A DNA stretch of 64,000 nt from Cupriavidus pampae (GCF_914271485.1 NZ_CAJZAG010000004.1:434001-498000), one strand, 5' to 3'. Positions 43,094-52,754 are shown, numbered from the stretch's first letter. A program made the numbers and translations. Notes: generated by a model not told the origin, from the sequence alone.

Positions 43094-44146
43094 TCAGTTC
43101 GCGGAGTCCACGAGCGTGCGGGCCTCGACGACCTTGCCGCGATACGCTTCGAAGATGCGGCGCAGCGCGTCTTCCATGGACACCTCGGGCTTCCAGCCCA
43201 GTTCCTCGATCGTGTTGTCGATCTTCGGCACGCGGTGCTGCACGTCCTGATAACCCTTGCCGTAGAAGTCGCCCGAGGAGGTCTCAACGATCTGCGTCTT
43301 GCGCGCTTCGTCCGCGTACTCGGGGTAATCGGCTGCCATGCGCAGCATCATCTCGGCCAGCTCGCGCACCGAGTGGATATTGGCGGGGTTGCCGATGTTG
43401 AAGATCTTGCCGCTGGCTACGTCGTTCTTGTTCTCGATGATGTGCATCAGCGCGCTGATACCGTCGGAGATATCGGCAAACGCCCGCTTCTGCTCGCCGC
43501 CGTCCACGAGCTTGATCGGCTCACCGCGCACGATATGACCGAGGAACTGCGTGACCACGCGCGACGAACCTTCCTTCGATTCGAAGATCGAGTCGAGGCC
43601 GGCGCCGATCCAGTTGAACGGACGGAACAGCGTGTACTTGAGGCCTTGTTCCATGCCGTAGGCGTGGATGACGCGGTCCATCAGCTGCTTGGAGCACGCA
43701 TAGATCCAGCGCGGCTTGTTGATCGGGCCATAGACCAGCGGCGAGGCTTCGGGATCGAACTCGTCGTCCGCGCACATGCCGTAGACCTCGGACGTCGACG
43801 GAAAGACCAGGTGCTTGCCGTACTTCACGGCGCTGCGCACGATCGGCAGGTTGGCTTCGAAATCCAGCTCGAACACGCGCAGCGGGTTGCGCACGTACGT
43901 CGCCGGCGTGGCGATGGCCACCAGCGGCAGGATCACGTCGCACTTGCGGATGTTGTACTCCACCCACTCCTTGTTGATGGTGATGTCACCCTCGGAGAAG
44001 TGCATGCGCGGATGCTCGACCAGATCGCCCAGGCGATCCGACGACATATCCATGCCGTAGACCTCCCACGACGTCGTTTCCAGGATGCGGCGCGTCAGGT
44101 GGTGGCCGATGAAGCCATTGACGCCAAGAATCAGGACCTTTTTCAT
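43094..44146 (-). CDS. arnA: UDP-glucuronate decarboxylase (C-terminal half of ArnA as separate protein)
   Basis: 350 residues. NAD-binding motif GVNGFIGHH (8-16), then STSEVYG and YACSKQLMDR with the catalytic Tyr/Lys of extended short-chain dehydrogenases. It matches the C-terminal dehydrogenase domain of E. coli ArnA, which oxidatively decarboxylates UDP-glucuronate to UDP-4-keto-arabinose. Here it is a separate gene; its ATG overlaps the formyltransferase stop (44143-44146). Confidence 0.92.
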   Translation of the reverse strand: MKKVLILGVNGFIGHHLTRRILETTSWEVYGMDMSSDRLGDLVEHPRMHFSEGDITINKEWVEYNIRKCDVILPLVAIATPATYVRNPLRVFELDFEANLPIVRSAVKYGKHLVFPSTSEVYGMCADDEFDPEASPLVYGPINKPRWIYACSKQLMDRVIHAYGMEQGLKYTLFRPFNWIGAGLDSIFESKEGSSRVVTQFLGHIVRGEPIKLVDGGEQKRAFADISDGISALMHIIENKNDVASGKIFNIGNPANIHSVRELAEMMLRMAADYPEYADEARKTQIVETSSGDFYGKGYQDVQHRVPKIDNTIEELGWKPEVSMEDALRRIFEAYRGKVVEARTLVDSAN

Positions 44147-45087
44147 CGGTTTTCCTCGTTGGGCAGAACGGTAATAAAAGAAGCAAATTCGGATGGGGTG
44201 ACGGCAACGCCGTCGTCCGCGCTGCGGCCTTGCAGCAGCGACTGGATATCGAGCTGGCCACCATCGCCGCAGGCTGCGACGATGCGGCCATCACGTACGT
44301 GCAGGCCCGGCGCCAGTGGCGTTGTGGCTTCCATCGTAGAACGGACAGGGCGCGCCCGCGCGACCACGAAGCGGCGTCCGCCGAGATCGGTGAACGCGCC
44401 CGGGTAGGGCGGCGCTACCGCGCGAATCAGGTTGTAGACGTCCGCGGTGGACCGTTGCCAGTCGATGCGGCCGTCCTCGGGCTTGCGTCCGGAAAAATAG
44501 CTGCCGTCGGCCAGCACGTTGGGGTGTCGCGGCGTCTCGCCGGCGATCATCGCCGGCAACGCGCGCCACAACGTCTGCTCGGCGGCCACCGTGACCTTCT
44601 CGAAGACTTGGCCAGCCGTGTCGTCGGGCAGGATCGGTACCGCCGTCTGGTCGACGATAAAGCCCGCGTCGGGCTTGGCTTCCATCGCATGGAGCGTGGC
44701 GCCGGTCTCGGTCTCGCCGTGCAGCACGGCCCAGTTCACGGGCACGCGGCCGCGATACTTAGGCAGCAGCGAGCCATGCATGTTGAACGCGCCGCCCGGC
44801 GCCACGGCGAGCAGCGCGGCCGGGATCATCGAGCGGTAGTAGAACGAGAAAATGACGTCGGGCGCGGCGTCGCGCACGGCCTGGGCCAGCGCCGGATCGG
44901 TGGGGTCCTCGCCATAGACGAACGGCACACCGAGCTCCGCGGCGGTGTCCGCCACGCGGCGGAACCAGATGTTCTCATCGGGCCGGTCGCGATGCGTGAT
45001 CACGAGTGCAATCTCCACGCCGCGCGCGTGCAGCACGCGCAGGCAGCGATCGCCGACGTTATGGTAGGCAAAGACTACCGCTCGCAC
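44143..45087 (-). CDS. arnA: UDP-4-amino-arabinose formyltransferase (N-terminal half of ArnA)
   Basis: 314 residues. Formyl-tetrahydrofolate transferase fold with the triad region NMHGSLLPKYRGR (Asn, His) and KPDAG (Asp), equal to the ArnA N-terminal domain. It formylates UDP-aminoarabinose before transfer to undecaprenyl phosphate. In enterobacteria this is fused to the decarboxylase; here the two are adjacent overlapping genes. It overlaps the end of the arnC gene by 13 bases. Confidence 0.92.
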   Translation of the reverse strand: MRAVVFAYHNVGDRCLRVLHARGVEIALVITHRDRPDENIWFRRVADTAAELGVPFVYGEDPTDPALAQAVRDAAPDVIFSFYYRSMIPAALLAVAPGGAFNMHGSLLPKYRGRVPVNWAVLHGETETGATLHAMEAKPDAGFIVDQTAVPILPDDTAGQVFEKVTVAAEQTLWRALPAMIAGETPRHPNVLADGSYFSGRKPEDGRIDWQRSTADVYNLIRAVAPPYPGAFTDLGGRRFVVARARPVRSTMEATTPLAPGLHVRDGRIVAACGDGGQLDIQSLLQGRSADDGVAVTPSEFASFITVLPNEENR

Positions 45088-46115
45088 GAGGCTGTCTCCA
45101 GGTCGTTGCCAGGGTTGCCGCGCATGCCGTCGTTGGCGCCGAGGTCACGCTCGAGCACCGCCTGGATGCGATAGCGCGGACGGTCGCGGACTTCCTGATA
45201 GATCCGGCCCACGTACTCGCCGAGCAGGCCAATGCCGAACAGCATGATGCCCATCAGGAAGAAGGTCAGGGCGAACAGCGTGAACACACCCTGGACTTCC
45301 GAGCCGAGGATAAAACGCCGTACCAGCAGCACGACAAACAGACCCGCCGACGATATCGACAGCAACGTGCCGATGGCCGAGAACCATTGCAGCGGTACGA
45401 TCGAGAAGCCGGTAACGAGGTCGAAATTCAGGCGGATAAGCTGATACAGCGAGTACTTCGATTCGCCCGCATGGCGCTGTTCGTGGCCGACCTCGATCTC
45501 GATCGGATTCGACGAGAACGTGTAGGCCAGCGCCGGAATGAACGTGTTGACCTCGCGGCACGCATTGATCGTGTCGATCACGTTGCGGTCATAGGCACGC
45601 AGCATGCAGCCCTGGTCCGTCATGCGGATCTTGGTGATGCGCTCGCGCAGGCGGTTCATCGCACGCGACGCATAGCGGCGGAACGCGGTGTCGTTGCGCT
45701 GGCGACGAATGGTACCGACGTAGTCGTGCCCCTCGCGCATCTTTTCCACCAGGCGCGGAATCTCTTCGGGCGGATTCTGCAGGTCCGCGTCCAGCGTGAT
45801 GACGATGCGCCCGCGTGTGTGCTCGAAGCCCGCGAGAATCGCCATATGCTGGCCGAAGTTGCCATTGAACAGGATCACGCGCGTCACGTCCGGACGCTTG
45901 TGATACTGCGCGGCCAGCATCTGCGGCGAACGATCGGCGCTACCGTCGTTGATGAAGATGACCTCGTAAGACGTGGCCATGGCGTCGAGCGCCGGGTAGA
46001 GGCGATCGAACAGCGCCTGCAGCCCGTCTTCCTCGTTGTAGACCGGAATGACGACCGAGACTTCGACGGGGCTTAATGAGAGAGGCGTTTGCATGTTTCG
46101 GTGAAGATTTCGCAT
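45075..46115 (-). CDS. arnC: undecaprenyl-phosphate aminoarabinose glycosyltransferase
   Basis: 346 residues from ATG 46115 (GGAG five bases upstream); ATG 46094 is an alternative. Family 2 glycosyltransferase (VSVVIPVYNEEDGLQ, DADLQNPPEEIPRL) with two C-terminal membrane helices (about 255-320), as in ArnC. It moves formyl-aminoarabinose from UDP to undecaprenyl phosphate at the inner membrane. The start overlaps the arnB stop, continuing the coupled operon. Confidence 0.92.
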   Translation of the reverse strand: MRNLHRNMQTPLSLSPVEVSVVIPVYNEEDGLQALFDRLYPALDAMATSYEVIFINDGSADRSPQMLAAQYHKRPDVTRVILFNGNFGQHMAILAGFEHTRGRIVITLDADLQNPPEEIPRLVEKMREGHDYVGTIRRQRNDTAFRRYASRAMNRLRERITKIRMTDQGCMLRAYDRNVIDTINACREVNTFIPALAYTFSSNPIEIEVGHEQRHAGESKYSLYQLIRLNFDLVTGFSIVPLQWFSAIGTLLSISSAGLFVVLLVRRFILGSEVQGVFTLFALTFFLMGIMLFGIGLLGEYVGRIYQEVRDRPRYRIQAVLERDLGANDGMRGNPGNDLETASCER

Positions 46116-47254
46116 ACTCGCTCCACGTCGGCAGGTTGCATCGCGGGGAAGAGGGGCAGCGTGACGATGCCTTGGCCGATACGTTCGGCATGCGGCAGCA
46201 TCCCCTCGCGCCAGCCCAGGGAACGGTAATGGGTGAACAGATGCACGGGCGGGTAATGGACGCCCGTGCCGATGCCGCGCTCGCGCATCGCTTCCATGAA
46301 CTGCCTGCGCGCGGCGGCGGGACCACCGGCCATGCGATCGGTCGGCAGCACCACCTGGAACATATGCCAGTTGGTGGTTGCTGCGTCGGGGTCGAGCGCG
46401 AGTGGCAGTTCGACGCCCAGTGCCTCGAAGCCGGACATGGCACGGAAGCACTGGAAGTAGGTGTCGGCGAGCAACGCGCGGCGCGCGGTGATCGCATCGA
46501 GTTTCTGGAGTTGCTGCAGGCCGACCACCGCATTGACGTCGGTCAGGTTGAATTTGCCGCCGGGTTCCTCGACGTCCATGCCGTCCATGCCCGTGCGGAT
46601 CACGCCCTGCAGGCGCAGGCGCTCGGCGCGCTGTGCTTCCTCGGGCGAATTCATGACCAGGCAGCCGCCCTCGATGGTCGTGATGTTCTTGTTGGCCTGA
46701 AAGCTGAAACTGACGAGGTCCCCGAACGCGCCGATGCGGCGGCCGCGCCAGCGCGAGTCGATCGCCTGCGCGGCGTCCTCGATCACGCGCAGGTTATGCC
46801 GCTTCGCGATGGCATACAGACGGTCCATATCGACGGGCAGGCCCGACAGGTAGACCGGCATGATCGCGCGCGTGCGCGGCGTGATGGCGGCTTCCAAGGC
46901 GGCGAGGTCGAGGTTGCGGGTGCGCGGGTCGATGTCGACGAAGACCGGACGCGCGCCGACCGTCAGCACGACATTGGCGGTGGCGACCCATGTGATCGGC
47001 GTAGTGATCACTTCATCGCCAGGGCCGATGTCCGCGATGCGTAGCGCGATTTCCATCGTGGCCGAGCCGTTGGCGAACGTGCGCACCGGGCGGCCATCGA
47101 ACAGCGCCGACAGCGCGGCCTCGAACGCCTGCATTTTCGGGCCCGAGGTAATCCAGCCCGACGCCAGCACCTTGCCGACCTCGGCTATGGCCGCGGCATC
47201 GATGTCGGGGCGAACAAACGGCAGGAACTCTTGGGAAGCGTGTGAAGCGGTCAT
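46073..47254 (-). CDS. arnB: UDP-4-amino-4-deoxy-arabinose aminotransferase
   Basis: 393 residues. DegT/DnrJ/EryC1-type PLP aminotransferase; the Schiff-base Lys is in SFQANKNITTIEGG, and the N-terminus has LASGWITSGP, as in ArnB. It converts UDP-4-keto-arabinose to the amino sugar with glutamate. It lies 8 bases after the small flippase gene and overlaps arnC. Confidence 0.93.
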   Translation of the reverse strand: MTASHASQEFLPFVRPDIDAAAIAEVGKVLASGWITSGPKMQAFEAALSALFDGRPVRTFANGSATMEIALRIADIGPGDEVITTPITWVATANVVLTVGARPVFVDIDPRTRNLDLAALEAAITPRTRAIMPVYLSGLPVDMDRLYAIAKRHNLRVIEDAAQAIDSRWRGRRIGAFGDLVSFSFQANKNITTIEGGCLVMNSPEEAQRAERLRLQGVIRTGMDGMDVEEPGGKFNLTDVNAVVGLQQLQKLDAITARRALLADTYFQCFRAMSGFEALGVELPLALDPDAATTNWHMFQVVLPTDRMAGGPAAARRQFMEAMRERGIGTGVHYPPVHLFTHYRSLGWREGMLPHAERIGQGIVTLPLFPAMQPADVERVCEIFTETCKRLSH

Positions 47255-47262
47255 GGTCTGAG

Positions 47263-47634
47263 CTATGAACGTGCGATCAGGAAGACGCCTGCGAGTATCA
47301 GCAGGATGCCGGCCACGCGCAACGGGCCGATCATCTCACCAAACAGCCACCACGCGGCCAGCGCATTGACCACGTAGCCGAGCGACAGCATGGGATAGGC
47401 GATCGACACATCGACGCGCGACAGCCCGATGATCCACACGCCGACGCTGATGACGTAGAGCGTCAGGCCGCCGAGCACCGGCCATTGCGTGATCACGCGG
47501 AAGGCGGTGTCCAGCAACGTCGCGCGCTCGAGCGTGATGGCACCCACCGCGTTGGTGCCGGCCTTGAGCAGCAGTTGCGCGCAGGCGTTGAGCAGCACGC
47601 CGGCAAAGATGAAAGCGAAGGTCGAGAGCGTCAT
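47263..47634 (-). CDS. arnE: ArnE-like SMR/EamA flippase subunit
   Basis: 123 residues with four predicted membrane helices, resembling ArnE/ArnF and small multidrug-resistance proteins (FAGVLLNACAQLLLKAGTNAV; VDVSIAYPMLSLGYV). ArnE-ArnF form a heterodimer that flips undecaprenyl-phosphate-aminoarabinose in E. coli; only one such gene is present here. Its ATG overlaps the arnT stop (47631-47634). Confidence 0.88.
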   Translation of the reverse strand: MTLSTFAFIFAGVLLNACAQLLLKAGTNAVGAITLERATLLDTAFRVITQWPVLGGLTLYVISVGVWIIGLSRVDVSIAYPMLSLGYVVNALAAWWLFGEMIGPLRVAGILLILAGVFLIARS

Positions 47635-49370
47635 GAAGCGGGTTTCGTTTCCGGGAGAGCGGGCTGCGCCGGCAGCGGGAAATTGCTGACGACCACGCGG
47701 CGCACGTCACGTGCCACCACATGCATCGGCACCTGTTGTGCACGCAGGCCCTCGTAGGTCTCGGGCGACATGATACCGACCGCGGGCTGGCCATCGTTCC
47801 ATTTGGCAATGAATGCCGCCATGGTGGGAATCCAGCGGTCCGGTGCCTGGGCAATCCCGAACTCGAGTTCGTCAGGGTGTTCCACCATGGTCAGCGTGTG
47901 GCCGAGGTAGAACGGCAGCGTGTGGTCGAGCACCCCCACGCCGTAGAACGGCATTTCTGGCTTGAGCACGGCGCGGATCGACGGCAGCAGGTCGATGCCG
48001 GACGCGCGCCGGCCCATCACCTCGTGGCCCAGCAGCGCGACCGTGCAGCACAGGTACAGCGCGAGCGCGTAGGCCGTGATGCTCGAGAACAGGCCGTGCG
48101 TGCGCAACAGCCGGCGGGCGACGAGGGTGCCGACCAGCAGCACGACGACCGCCGCGCCGACCCACAGCGCAAATAAACGATAGACCTCGTTGGGTGTGGA
48201 CGGCTTGTCGAGCGTGGCGAGGTACGGGGTGGCCAGCAGGCCGACCACGGACAGGACCAGCATCGCATTGATCTGCCGGTTCCACGAGCGCTCGTTGATA
48301 TGGTCGAGCGCCACGCCGGCGAGTATCGCCAGCGCGGGGAAGATCGGCACGATATAGCCCGGCAGCTTGGAGCTGGACAGGCTGAAGAACGCGAAGATGG
48401 CGATGGCCCACACGGCGGCCATCAGCGCGGGCTGGAATGGCCTGCCGCCCGCACCGCGATTCGCGGTCAGATCCGCCCCCGCGCGTTCGCGGATCTCGGT
48501 CCACATACGCGGCATCAGGCCGAGCCACGGCAGGAAACCCGCCACGACCAGCGGCACGAAGTACCAGATACTGCCCTTGCGTTCGTGCACTGTGGAGGTA
48601 TAGCGGTCCCAGTGCTCGTGGATGAAGAAGAAGTGGGCAAATTCCGGGTTACGCGAGTCGATCAGCCAGAACCAGGGCACCGTCACGATCAGCAGGACCA
48701 CCGCGCCCGGCAAAAGGTGCAGACGGCGCCAGAGGCCGAGATCGCGCGTGATCAGCGTATAGATCACGAGCACCAGCCCTGGCAGCGCCAGTCCCACCAG
48801 ACCCTTGGTCAGCACCGCGACGCCCATCGCGGCCCAGCAGGCCATCATCCAGTTGCGGCGCGCGGCCGGGGTGGCGGACGGATGCTGGGCGATCAGCATG
48901 AACGCGAGCACGCAGGCGAGCGCGCCGGAGAGCGTCATGTCGAGCGAATTGAAGTGGCCCGCCACGCTCCACATCGGCGCGGCAACTAGCGCCAGACCGG
49001 TCAGCAGGGCCACGCGGGGGCCAAACCAGCGCGCGGCGGCGAACATCGAGGCGGCCAGGCCGACGATGCCCGACAGCGCGACGCAGAGCCGCGCCTGCCA
49101 GTCGCCGATGCCGAACAAGGTATAGGAGAGTGCCGTCACCCACATGTGGAAGGGCGGCTTTTCGAAGTATTTGAGGTCGTTGTAGCGAATCGTGACCCAG
49201 TCCCCGCTCAGGAACATCTCGCGCGAGATCTCGGCATAGCGGCCTTCGTCGGGGCGCAGCAGGTGACGTGCGTCGAGCGTGCCGAACCAGACCAGCAGAA
49301 TGCCAATGGCCACCACGGCAATCATGCCGACGGGCAGCCCGGCGAGGCGCGAGGGCGTGGAACTGCGCAT
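47631..49370 (-). CDS. arnT: lipid A aminoarabinose transferase
   Basis: 579 residues from ATG 49370 after CAGGAGATCT. A GT-C membrane transferase with about twelve helices; the periplasmic-loop motif LLRPDEGRYAEISREM matches ArnT/PMT-family enzymes. It transfers aminoarabinose from undecaprenyl phosphate to lipid A in the periplasm, lowering surface charge and polymyxin binding. First gene of the seven-gene leftward operon; a PmrA-type box lies about 270 bases upstream. A longer open frame upstream of 49370 is not part of the gene. Confidence 0.93.
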   Translation of the reverse strand: MRSSTPSRLAGLPVGMIAVVAIGILLVWFGTLDARHLLRPDEGRYAEISREMFLSGDWVTIRYNDLKYFEKPPFHMWVTALSYTLFGIGDWQARLCVALSGIVGLAASMFAAARWFGPRVALLTGLALVAAPMWSVAGHFNSLDMTLSGALACVLAFMLIAQHPSATPAARRNWMMACWAAMGVAVLTKGLVGLALPGLVLVIYTLITRDLGLWRRLHLLPGAVVLLIVTVPWFWLIDSRNPEFAHFFFIHEHWDRYTSTVHERKGSIWYFVPLVVAGFLPWLGLMPRMWTEIRERAGADLTANRGAGGRPFQPALMAAVWAIAIFAFFSLSSSKLPGYIVPIFPALAILAGVALDHINERSWNRQINAMLVLSVVGLLATPYLATLDKPSTPNEVYRLFALWVGAAVVVLLVGTLVARRLLRTHGLFSSITAYALALYLCCTVALLGHEVMGRRASGIDLLPSIRAVLKPEMPFYGVGVLDHTLPFYLGHTLTMVEHPDELEFGIAQAPDRWIPTMAAFIAKWNDGQPAVGIMSPETYEGLRAQQVPMHVVARDVRRVVVSNFPLPAQPALPETKPAS

Positions 49371-49695
49371 AGATCTCCTGGATTGGACCGGATACCGGCG
49401 ACGTGGCCAGCATGTGGCAGACCACGCACAACGCGGCATGTCCCGATTCGGTGGACAACAGAGGTGCTGCAAAACAGAGGCGCTGCAATAAGACCGTCGC
49501 CACGGTAACGGTTCCCTGGCGAGGCACCCCGAGGCGTTCGGGCGCGCAATGTTAGCACGAGCGCATCCTGGCTCCAGATAGGTGGAGCGCCAATAAACCC
49601 TTGGATGCGATTTCGCGCAATACTGACGCCTATATATTAAGTGGGCCTTAAGTTGCCCGACATGTGAGCTCGTCGTAAGCAATACTCCGAATAAA
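49371..49695. other. divergent intergenic region of arnT
   Basis: 325 bases. It is GC-rich near arnT and AT-rich near the divergent gene, with the PmrA-type box at 49636-49652. No other element supported. Confidence 0.5.
49636..49652 (-). promoter_or_regulatory. PmrA-type box
   Basis: On the arnT strand CTTAAG-GCCCA-CTTAAT: two direct YTTAAK hexamers with a 5-base gap, exactly the PmrA consensus arrangement. It could serve arnT (leader about 240 bases) or the divergent gene starting 44 bases away. Confidence 0.7.
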
Positions 49696-50604
49696 GTGAA
49701 TAAAAAAGCACAAATCACGCGATGGGTTCTCGGCCCGCTGCTAGCCTTGGCCGTGAGTGCCGCGCCCACGTTCGCGCTCGCCCAGTCCGCCCCCGCGAGC
49801 GGTGCCGATGCCGCGGCAATCGTGCAGGCCGCCACCGCCCCGCTGGCCGCCACGCCGATGCCCGCGGGCGCCGCGCTGTGCGAGGCGCCCTGGTTCCGCT
49901 CGGGCTCGCGCGTGCAGATGGAGGGCGACGGCGATATGCCGATGTCGATCACCATGATCCTGCGCGACGTCATGCGCTGGGACACCGGCTGCAGCGCGCA
50001 GCTCGAGGTCCGCTCCAAGTCCGCGCTGGCGGCGCTCAAGGGGCCGCCGGTGGACACCAACCAGATGCACGAGATCAATATCGACCGTCGTGGCGCGTCC
50101 AGCAAGACCAGCATCGACAGCCGCAACGCTGTCATCAACGCCCGCGCGCGCTATGCGCGGGTCTTCGGCGAGGCGGCTTTCCGCGGCAGCGGCGTGTTCA
50201 ACTATGCCGGCCTCGACATCCGCGAAGGCATGATGCTCGAGGGGGAGACGTTCCGTTCGAGCGTCTCCCTCAAGATCTATCCGATTGCCAGGGACGAGGA
50301 GGTCGGCACGATCCAGGCGCTGTACGCGTCGGTCATCGTCGGCTCGCGGCATGTCGGCCGCAAGCAGATGATCGACACCGTATTGGGCCGCAGGGAATGC
50401 CTGCCGATCACCTACGAAAAGCGCACCTCGCTCGGCCCCCTGCAGGTGGGCGACGAAATGCTGCAGGTGGAACCGAGCCTGCTGAACGTGACCGACTGGT
50501 ATTGCCCGTCGGATGCGTTCGTGCTGCGTACCGAGATTCGGCAGAACAACCGGCTGCAGCGCGTGGACGTGACCGCCATGGAGATCGACCCGCCCGATCG
50601 GTGA
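49696..50604 (+). CDS. secreted protein of unknown function, 302 residues
   Basis: GTG start at 49696; signal peptide about 1-30 (ending ALA-Q). The mature protein is a single soluble domain with four Cys spaced over its length (LCEAPW, DTGCSA, GRRECLP, DWYCPS), suggesting disulfides in the periplasm. No recognised family. It diverges from the arn operon across the PmrA-type box and converges with a DUF1120-type gene, so it may belong to the envelope stress response. Confidence 0.78.
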   Translation: MNKKAQITRWVLGPLLALAVSAAPTFALAQSAPASGADAAAIVQAATAPLAATPMPAGAALCEAPWFRSGSRVQMEGDGDMPMSITMILRDVMRWDTGCSAQLEVRSKSALAALKGPPVDTNQMHEINIDRRGASSKTSIDSRNAVINARARYARVFGEAAFRGSGVFNYAGLDIREGMMLEGETFRSSVSLKIYPIARDEEVGTIQALYASVIVGSRHVGRKQMIDTVLGRRECLPITYEKRTSLGPLQVGDEMLQVEPSLLNVTDWYCPSDAFVLRTEIRQNNRLQRVDVTAMEIDPPDR

Positions 50605-50630
50605 CGCACTGCGGCGCGGTCGTTGCCCGC

Positions 50631-51308
50631 TTACAGGTAGACCAGCGACAGCGTGGCCGAGCCGTCCAGCTCGATCGCCTTGTCCAGCTTGGGTAGCGCG
50701 CTTGCCTTGGGCAGATAGGCATGGACGCGCAACGGCACCTGGAACTGGCGCCGCGCCGCCGGCGTCGCGGTGCCCGGCTCGCCCCAGCTCAGCATGGTCA
50801 CGCCATCGCCGCGCACCATGCGGAGGCTGTTCTTCGCCCAGGTGTTGCCGCCATCCTCGGACATCAGCAGGGCGACATCGCCTTTCTCGCTGACGGCGGT
50901 GGCGGCCGGAACGATCGTATAGGCGCCCACTTTGCGCTCCTCCACGAGGCCGAGACCGAAGCCGTAGACACTGATGCCGGCAATGTCGGCGGGGGTGCCG
51001 GCACGGTTGTCGCGGACGGTGACTCCGACGCGGGTTTCGAATTCGCACAGCACGGTCAGCGTGATTTCCCGCTGGCCGGGCGAGTATCCCGCCGTGTTGC
51101 CCATGACCACGGTGGCCGAGATGCCACCGTAATCGACCTGTCCGTTCTCGGATAGCGTCATGCGGCACGCGGACGGGCGGATCACGCCCCGGACGCTCAC
51201 GTCGCTATGTTCGATGGCCGCGCCGACCTGGGACGGCTCTGACAGCGCGCCGAGGGCGAGCAGCAATGCGGCGAATGGGAAACGCTTGCGATGGCGATGC
51301 AGTTTCAT
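50631..51308 (-). CDS. DUF1120-like secreted protein
   Basis: 225 residues from ATG 51308, start context GAGGGGTTCACCC. Signal peptide about 1-30; the mature part is beta-rich with the fimbrial-adhesin-like pattern of DUF1120 proteins (VRGVIRPSACRMTLSENGQVDYG; final LSLVYL). Two Cys (in PSACRM and TVLCEF) could form one disulfide. Such proteins are often encoded next to chaperone-usher systems, but none is here. Role unknown. Confidence 0.72.
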   Translation of the reverse strand: MKLHRHRKRFPFAALLLALGALSEPSQVGAAIEHSDVSVRGVIRPSACRMTLSENGQVDYGGISATVVMGNTAGYSPGQREITLTVLCEFETRVGVTVRDNRAGTPADIAGISVYGFGLGLVEERKVGAYTIVPAATAVSEKGDVALLMSEDGGNTWAKNSLRMVRGDGVTMLSWGEPGTATPAARRQFQVPLRVHAYLPKASALPKLDKAIELDGSATLSLVYL

Positions 51309-51481
51309 GGGTGAACCCCTCGTCAGTGAAGTGCGCACCATTGTGATAATCCGTGTGACGAATGGTAATCACCGTTCTCCGATATTGCGTAAAATGCACC
51401 GCCTCGGACGGGTTACGCACCACAAGGTAGAATGCTGGCCTCGCGTAACTTCCGCGCATCCTTTTTGCGGTCACTACAACA

Positions 51482-52618
51482 ATGAGCTCCCGTCCGTCCC
51501 GGATGGCGTGCATCGACGCCCTCAAGGCGATCAGTTCCCAGCTGATCGTGCTGCATCACCTCTCGTTCTACGGCCCCATGTCTGACGCGGCGCATTCGCT
51601 CGCGCCGGGGTTGATCGACTGGCTGTCCGACTATGCGCGCATCGCGGTGCAGGTCTTCCTCGTCATCAGCGGGTTTCTGGCCGCGCGCAGCCTGGCGCCG
51701 GGCGGCCACCTCGTGGTGCCGAACCCGCTCGCCACGGTGTGGCGGCGCTACCGCAAGCTCGTGGTGCCCTATGCGGCCGCGATCGTGGTCAGCATCGTGG
51801 GAGCGGCGCTCGCGCGCGGCTGGATGGTGCACGACTCGATTCCGGCGGCGCCGCACCTCAAGCAGTTCCTCGCCCACCTGCTGCTGCTCCACGGCGTGCT
51901 GGACGTGGACGCGCTGTCGGCTGGGGTCTGGTACGTGGCCATCGACCTGCAGCTATTCGCGCTGCTGATCGCCACCCTGTGGCTGGCGCGCGCCATCTCC
52001 GGCGGCCGGCCGTGGGGCATGCCGCTGGTGGCGGCGCTCGCGGTGGCCTCGCTGTTCTGGTTCAACCGCGACGCCGTGTGGGATGTATGGGCGATCTACT
52101 TCTTCGGTGCCTACGGGGCGGGGTCGCTGGCGTTCTGGGCGTCGGATCCGAAGCGCTCGCCGCTCCTGCTCGTCCTGTTGGGCGCCGTGGGCGTGACCGC
52201 GCTGGCCGTCGACTTCCGGCTGCGCATCGCCGTGGCGCTGGCCACTGCGCTCCTGCTGGCGTTCGCGCGGCGTGGCGAATGGCTTGAACACTGGCCGCGC
52301 GGTCGCGTGACCGCGTATTTCGGCAAGATCTCCTACTCCGTCTTCCTCGTGCACTTTCCGGTTTGCCTGGTCGTGAACGCGTTGGTGCATCACTTGGCGC
52401 CGGGACAGCCGATGCTCAACGCGCTCGGCATGCTGTGCGCGTGGGGTGCCAGCAACGCGGCCGGCGCGCTGTTCTATCGCCACGTGGAGAGCCGCGACCT
52501 GATGGGTCTGCTGGCCGGCCAGTGGAAGAATCTGTGGGCGCGCGACATGCCGGCAACATCGCCGGCACCGGTACGGGCCCCGGCGCCGTCCGCGCATTCC
52601 CGCTCCACGAAGCGCTGA
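51482..52618 (+). CDS. acyltransferase-3 family membrane protein
   Basis: 378 residues with about ten hydrophobic helices. The N-terminus CIDALKAISSQLIVLHHL and the conserved His pair region fit the acyltransferase-3 family (OafA/ExoZ), which acylates surface polysaccharides or lipids from the inner membrane. The ribosome site is weak, so the start could be slightly different. It stands alone; substrate unknown. Confidence 0.87.
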   Translation: MSSRPSRMACIDALKAISSQLIVLHHLSFYGPMSDAAHSLAPGLIDWLSDYARIAVQVFLVISGFLAARSLAPGGHLVVPNPLATVWRRYRKLVVPYAAAIVVSIVGAALARGWMVHDSIPAAPHLKQFLAHLLLLHGVLDVDALSAGVWYVAIDLQLFALLIATLWLARAISGGRPWGMPLVAALAVASLFWFNRDAVWDVWAIYFFGAYGAGSLAFWASDPKRSPLLLVLLGAVGVTALAVDFRLRIAVALATALLLAFARRGEWLEHWPRGRVTAYFGKISYSVFLVHFPVCLVVNALVHHLAPGQPMLNALGMLCAWGASNAAGALFYRHVESRDLMGLLAGQWKNLWARDMPATSPAPVRAPAPSAHSRSTKR

Positions 52619-52754
52619 GCGGGGGCGGCTGCGTCGTTGTGGTGCGCGCGCGCGCACCGTCGCACGCGGGAGTGCGCGCGCACGGTGCACGCGACACCGT
52701 TGCCTGCCGCGCACACCCGGCAAATCCTGATTGGTCGATGGCATGAAGGTTGCC

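Noticed and set aside
46116..46451. Long N-terminal extension of ArnC
   Set aside because: The extra frame is antisense-like, Arg-rich and lies inside arnB; ArnC homologues start close to the VSVVIPVYN segment.
47631..50138. N-terminal extension of ArnT beyond 49370
   Set aside because: The upstream part has no ArnT similarity, crosses the PmrA-type box and overlaps the divergent gene; ATG 49370 has its own ribosome site.
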